A DNA stretch of 64,000 bases from Prolixibacteraceae bacterium (GTDB lineage Bacteria > Bacteroidota > Bacteroidia > Bacteroidales > Prolixibacteraceae): NCBI GenBank assembly GCA_028377305.1, contig JAONJW010000004.1:16020-80019 (forward strand), in the 5' to 3' direction. Each line of letters begins with the position of its first letter. Position 1 is the first letter of the stretch. The position numbers were made by a program, and so were the translations under genes. This document shows, piece by piece, positions 62,957-64,000 of the stretch. The notes beneath the pieces were generated by a model. The model made no database searches and was not told where the DNA came from. It saw only the letters and a program-made list of their open reading frames with translations.

Positions 62957-63486
62957 GTATATTTACACATAAATCGAATAACCTAGAGCACAATTTTATT
63001 GATAAGCTTAAAAAGACTGACCGTAAACACTCTATTATAATAAAGATTGTGTCGGTTATCTTTACACTAAATTCTGTAGTATTTATACAGTACACTTATC
63101 AGCATGTCTCCGATGGGATTCAAATGGAAGATATTTCCTCTTTTATGCTAATGATCGCTACGGTTTTTGGAATCTTATTAATATGGGATACATTCCAAAA
63201 GTTTCGTCAAATTGATTATGGACAGTCCACCATCTTATTGATGAAGGCATGTGTCGATAGACACCGGTTTGCCTCAAGAAAACAGATTTACCTTTTAGTA
63301 GGGATGGTTATTCCGCTATTAATCTTTAGCAGTTTAATCTATAAAAACACGGGATCCTCTTCGTCGTTGATATCGTTTCTCACAGGAGCTGCCATAGGCT
63401 CTATGGTAGCGATGTTTATATGGAATAGAGACTCTAAACCATTAAGAGAGCATGCAAAGAAGGTGCTCAACGAATTAGAAGCTTAG
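62953..63486 (+). CDS. Membrane protein co-encoded with the second ECF sigma factor
   Basis: A 177-residue protein overlapping the sigma gene by four bases (ATGA). It has hydrophobic segments at about 28-46, 61-77, 111-128 and 137-153, and a charged N-terminus (HNFIDKLKKTDRKHS). It contains KFRQIDYGQSTILLMKACVDRHRF, a motif shared with the next gene (YLQFKNVDYGVPTTIMLQRTIRRYKH). By position it is a candidate anti-sigma or signal-relay protein. No zinc or FecR-like domain is seen, so that is inference. Confidence 0.75.
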   Translation: MSIFTHKSNNLEHNFIDKLKKTDRKHSIIIKIVSVIFTLNSVVFIQYTYQHVSDGIQMEDISSFMLMIATVFGILLIWDTFQKFRQIDYGQSTILLMKACVDRHRFASRKQIYLLVGMVIPLLIFSSLIYKNTGSSSSLISFLTGAAIGSMVAMFIWNRDSKPLREHAKKVLNELEA

Positions 63487-63558
63487 CGTATAAAATAATT
63501 GATAGGAAATGATTAACATACATCTTTATCAAAAATAATTTATCAATCCCATCAGAAT

Positions 63559-64000
63559 ATGAATAAACAAAATACGGATGCATGGAGTGACTACGGCACT
63601 TTTATGTCCCAATTAAAGAGATCAGATAAAAGGCAAAGACAGATGTTCGGGTCCTTAACGATTGTTTTTACCCTCTTCTTTCTTGCAAAGGTTATTGAAG
63701 CCGTCGATATTCTACTGCAGGGGGTCAATGAAACCAATGTATGGATACTATTAGAGGTTCTTACTTTTGTTATCATCCTCTATCCCTTTCGAAGAATATA
63801 CCTTCAATTTAAGAATGTGGATTATGGGGTGCCAACCACGATAATGCTCCAAAGGACTATACGCCGATATAAACATGTGAGAGTGGGAGACTTTCTTTTA
63901 GCAGGGCTTTTTATTGTGACCAAAATCTCTTCTATGGTTATCAACCATAATTTGAATGCATCTCCCTTTATGATGGGACTCTTTATAATCGTATGTTGTA
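63559..64000 (+). CDS. Second membrane protein of the sigma module (C-terminus beyond window)
   Basis: The first 147 residues of a membrane protein, from ATG 63559. The start MNKQNTDAWSDYGTFMSQLKRSDKRQRQMFGSLTIVF is charged, then hydrophobic segments follow at about 35-52, 69-80, 113-127 and 135 onward. The shared pattern QFKNVDYGVPTTIMLQRTIRRYKHV shows it is a paralog of the preceding protein. The 3' end lies outside the window, so its length and the further extent of the operon are unknown. Confidence 0.75.
   Translation, partial: MNKQNTDAWSDYGTFMSQLKRSDKRQRQMFGSLTIVFTLFFLAKVIEAVDILLQGVNETNVWILLEVLTFVIILYPFRRIYLQFKNVDYGVPTTIMLQRTIRRYKHVRVGDFLLAGLFIVTKISSMVINHNLNASPFMMGLFIIVCC

Overview
This window looks like chromosomal DNA of a marine or saline member of the Bacteroidota, probably of the Bacteroidales/Marinilabiliales type. 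That is an inference from three things: a SusC/RagA transporter, promoters of the TAnnTTTG (-7) kind with almost no Shine-Dalgarno sequences, and family markers such as DUF2851, head-GIN DUF2807, an S16 protein with a long Ala/Glu tail, long lipoproteins and ECF sigma/membrane-protein pairs. The GH16 and GH29 glycoside hydrolases suggest algal polysaccharides as food. I saw no rRNA, tRNA, CRISPR array, prophage or intact insertion sequence.

Layout. 1-2345: the N-terminal part of a SusC-like transporter on the minus strand. 3.2-6.8 kb: a FabK/nitronate-monooxygenase flavoprotein and a tandem active/inactive M16 peptidase pair. 6.8-12.2 kb: a decayed, repeat-rich stretch with IS-like ends, long palindromes, a lipoprotein gene broken by two frameshifts, a small lipoprotein and a C-terminally short clostripain-like protein. 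12.2-30 kb: a conserved housekeeping stretch (DUF2851, a K+ channel, rpsO-pnp, a dolichol-phosphate-mannose-synthase-like GT2, ribD, prmC-recX, rpsP, rimM, a DUF2807 protein, tsaC, then a short operon of a small membrane protein, mutL, two rhomboids and an EEP-family protein). 30-35.3 kb (minus strand): trxA, dnaE and an ECF sigma factor with a membrane partner. 35.5-49.6 kb: mixed metabolic and envelope genes (esterase lipoprotein, two SDRs, an S41 peptidase with an outer-membrane-like partner, a glycine-betaine binding lipoprotein, a YgjV-like protein, an aldehyde dehydrogenase, a DUF819 permease, a GH16 lipoprotein, a YedE-type thiosulfate transporter and a GH29 fucosidase). 49.7-57 kb: a second plastic stretch with REP-like hairpins, a decayed partial copy of yifB, a DUF457 membrane hydrolase, intact yifB, a class II Fic protein, a large palindrome with 11-bp tandem repeats, an AraC/GyrI regulator with cassette-like flanks and an IS remnant. 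57-64 kb: an rsgA-type GTPase, three tandem TlpA-like lipoproteins with different CxxC motifs, and a second ECF sigma module with two related membrane proteins, the last cut by the window end.

How it works together. The 12-35 kb block supplies translation (S15, S16, RimM, PrmC, RsgA further right), RNA turnover (PNPase), replication and repair (DnaE, MutL, RecX) and redox (TrxA). Accessory functions face the envelope. The three TlpA-like lipoproteins share an N-terminal domain of unknown role and an almost identical C-terminal end while their redox motifs differ (CSPC, CVFC, CCAC). That array is the most system-like accessory locus, and it sits next to, but convergent with, the second ECF sigma module. 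I did not find a clearly new multi-gene defence or biosynthetic system. The most interesting signals are the paralog array, the shared long palindromes at 7.5 and 54.9 kb, the yifB segmental duplication and a symmetrical divergent promoter at ribD/prmC.

Start codons were adjusted where the longest frame began at a weak TTG or GTG and a good ATG lay just inside. No homology search or folding program was run. Family names rest on motifs and general resemblance.
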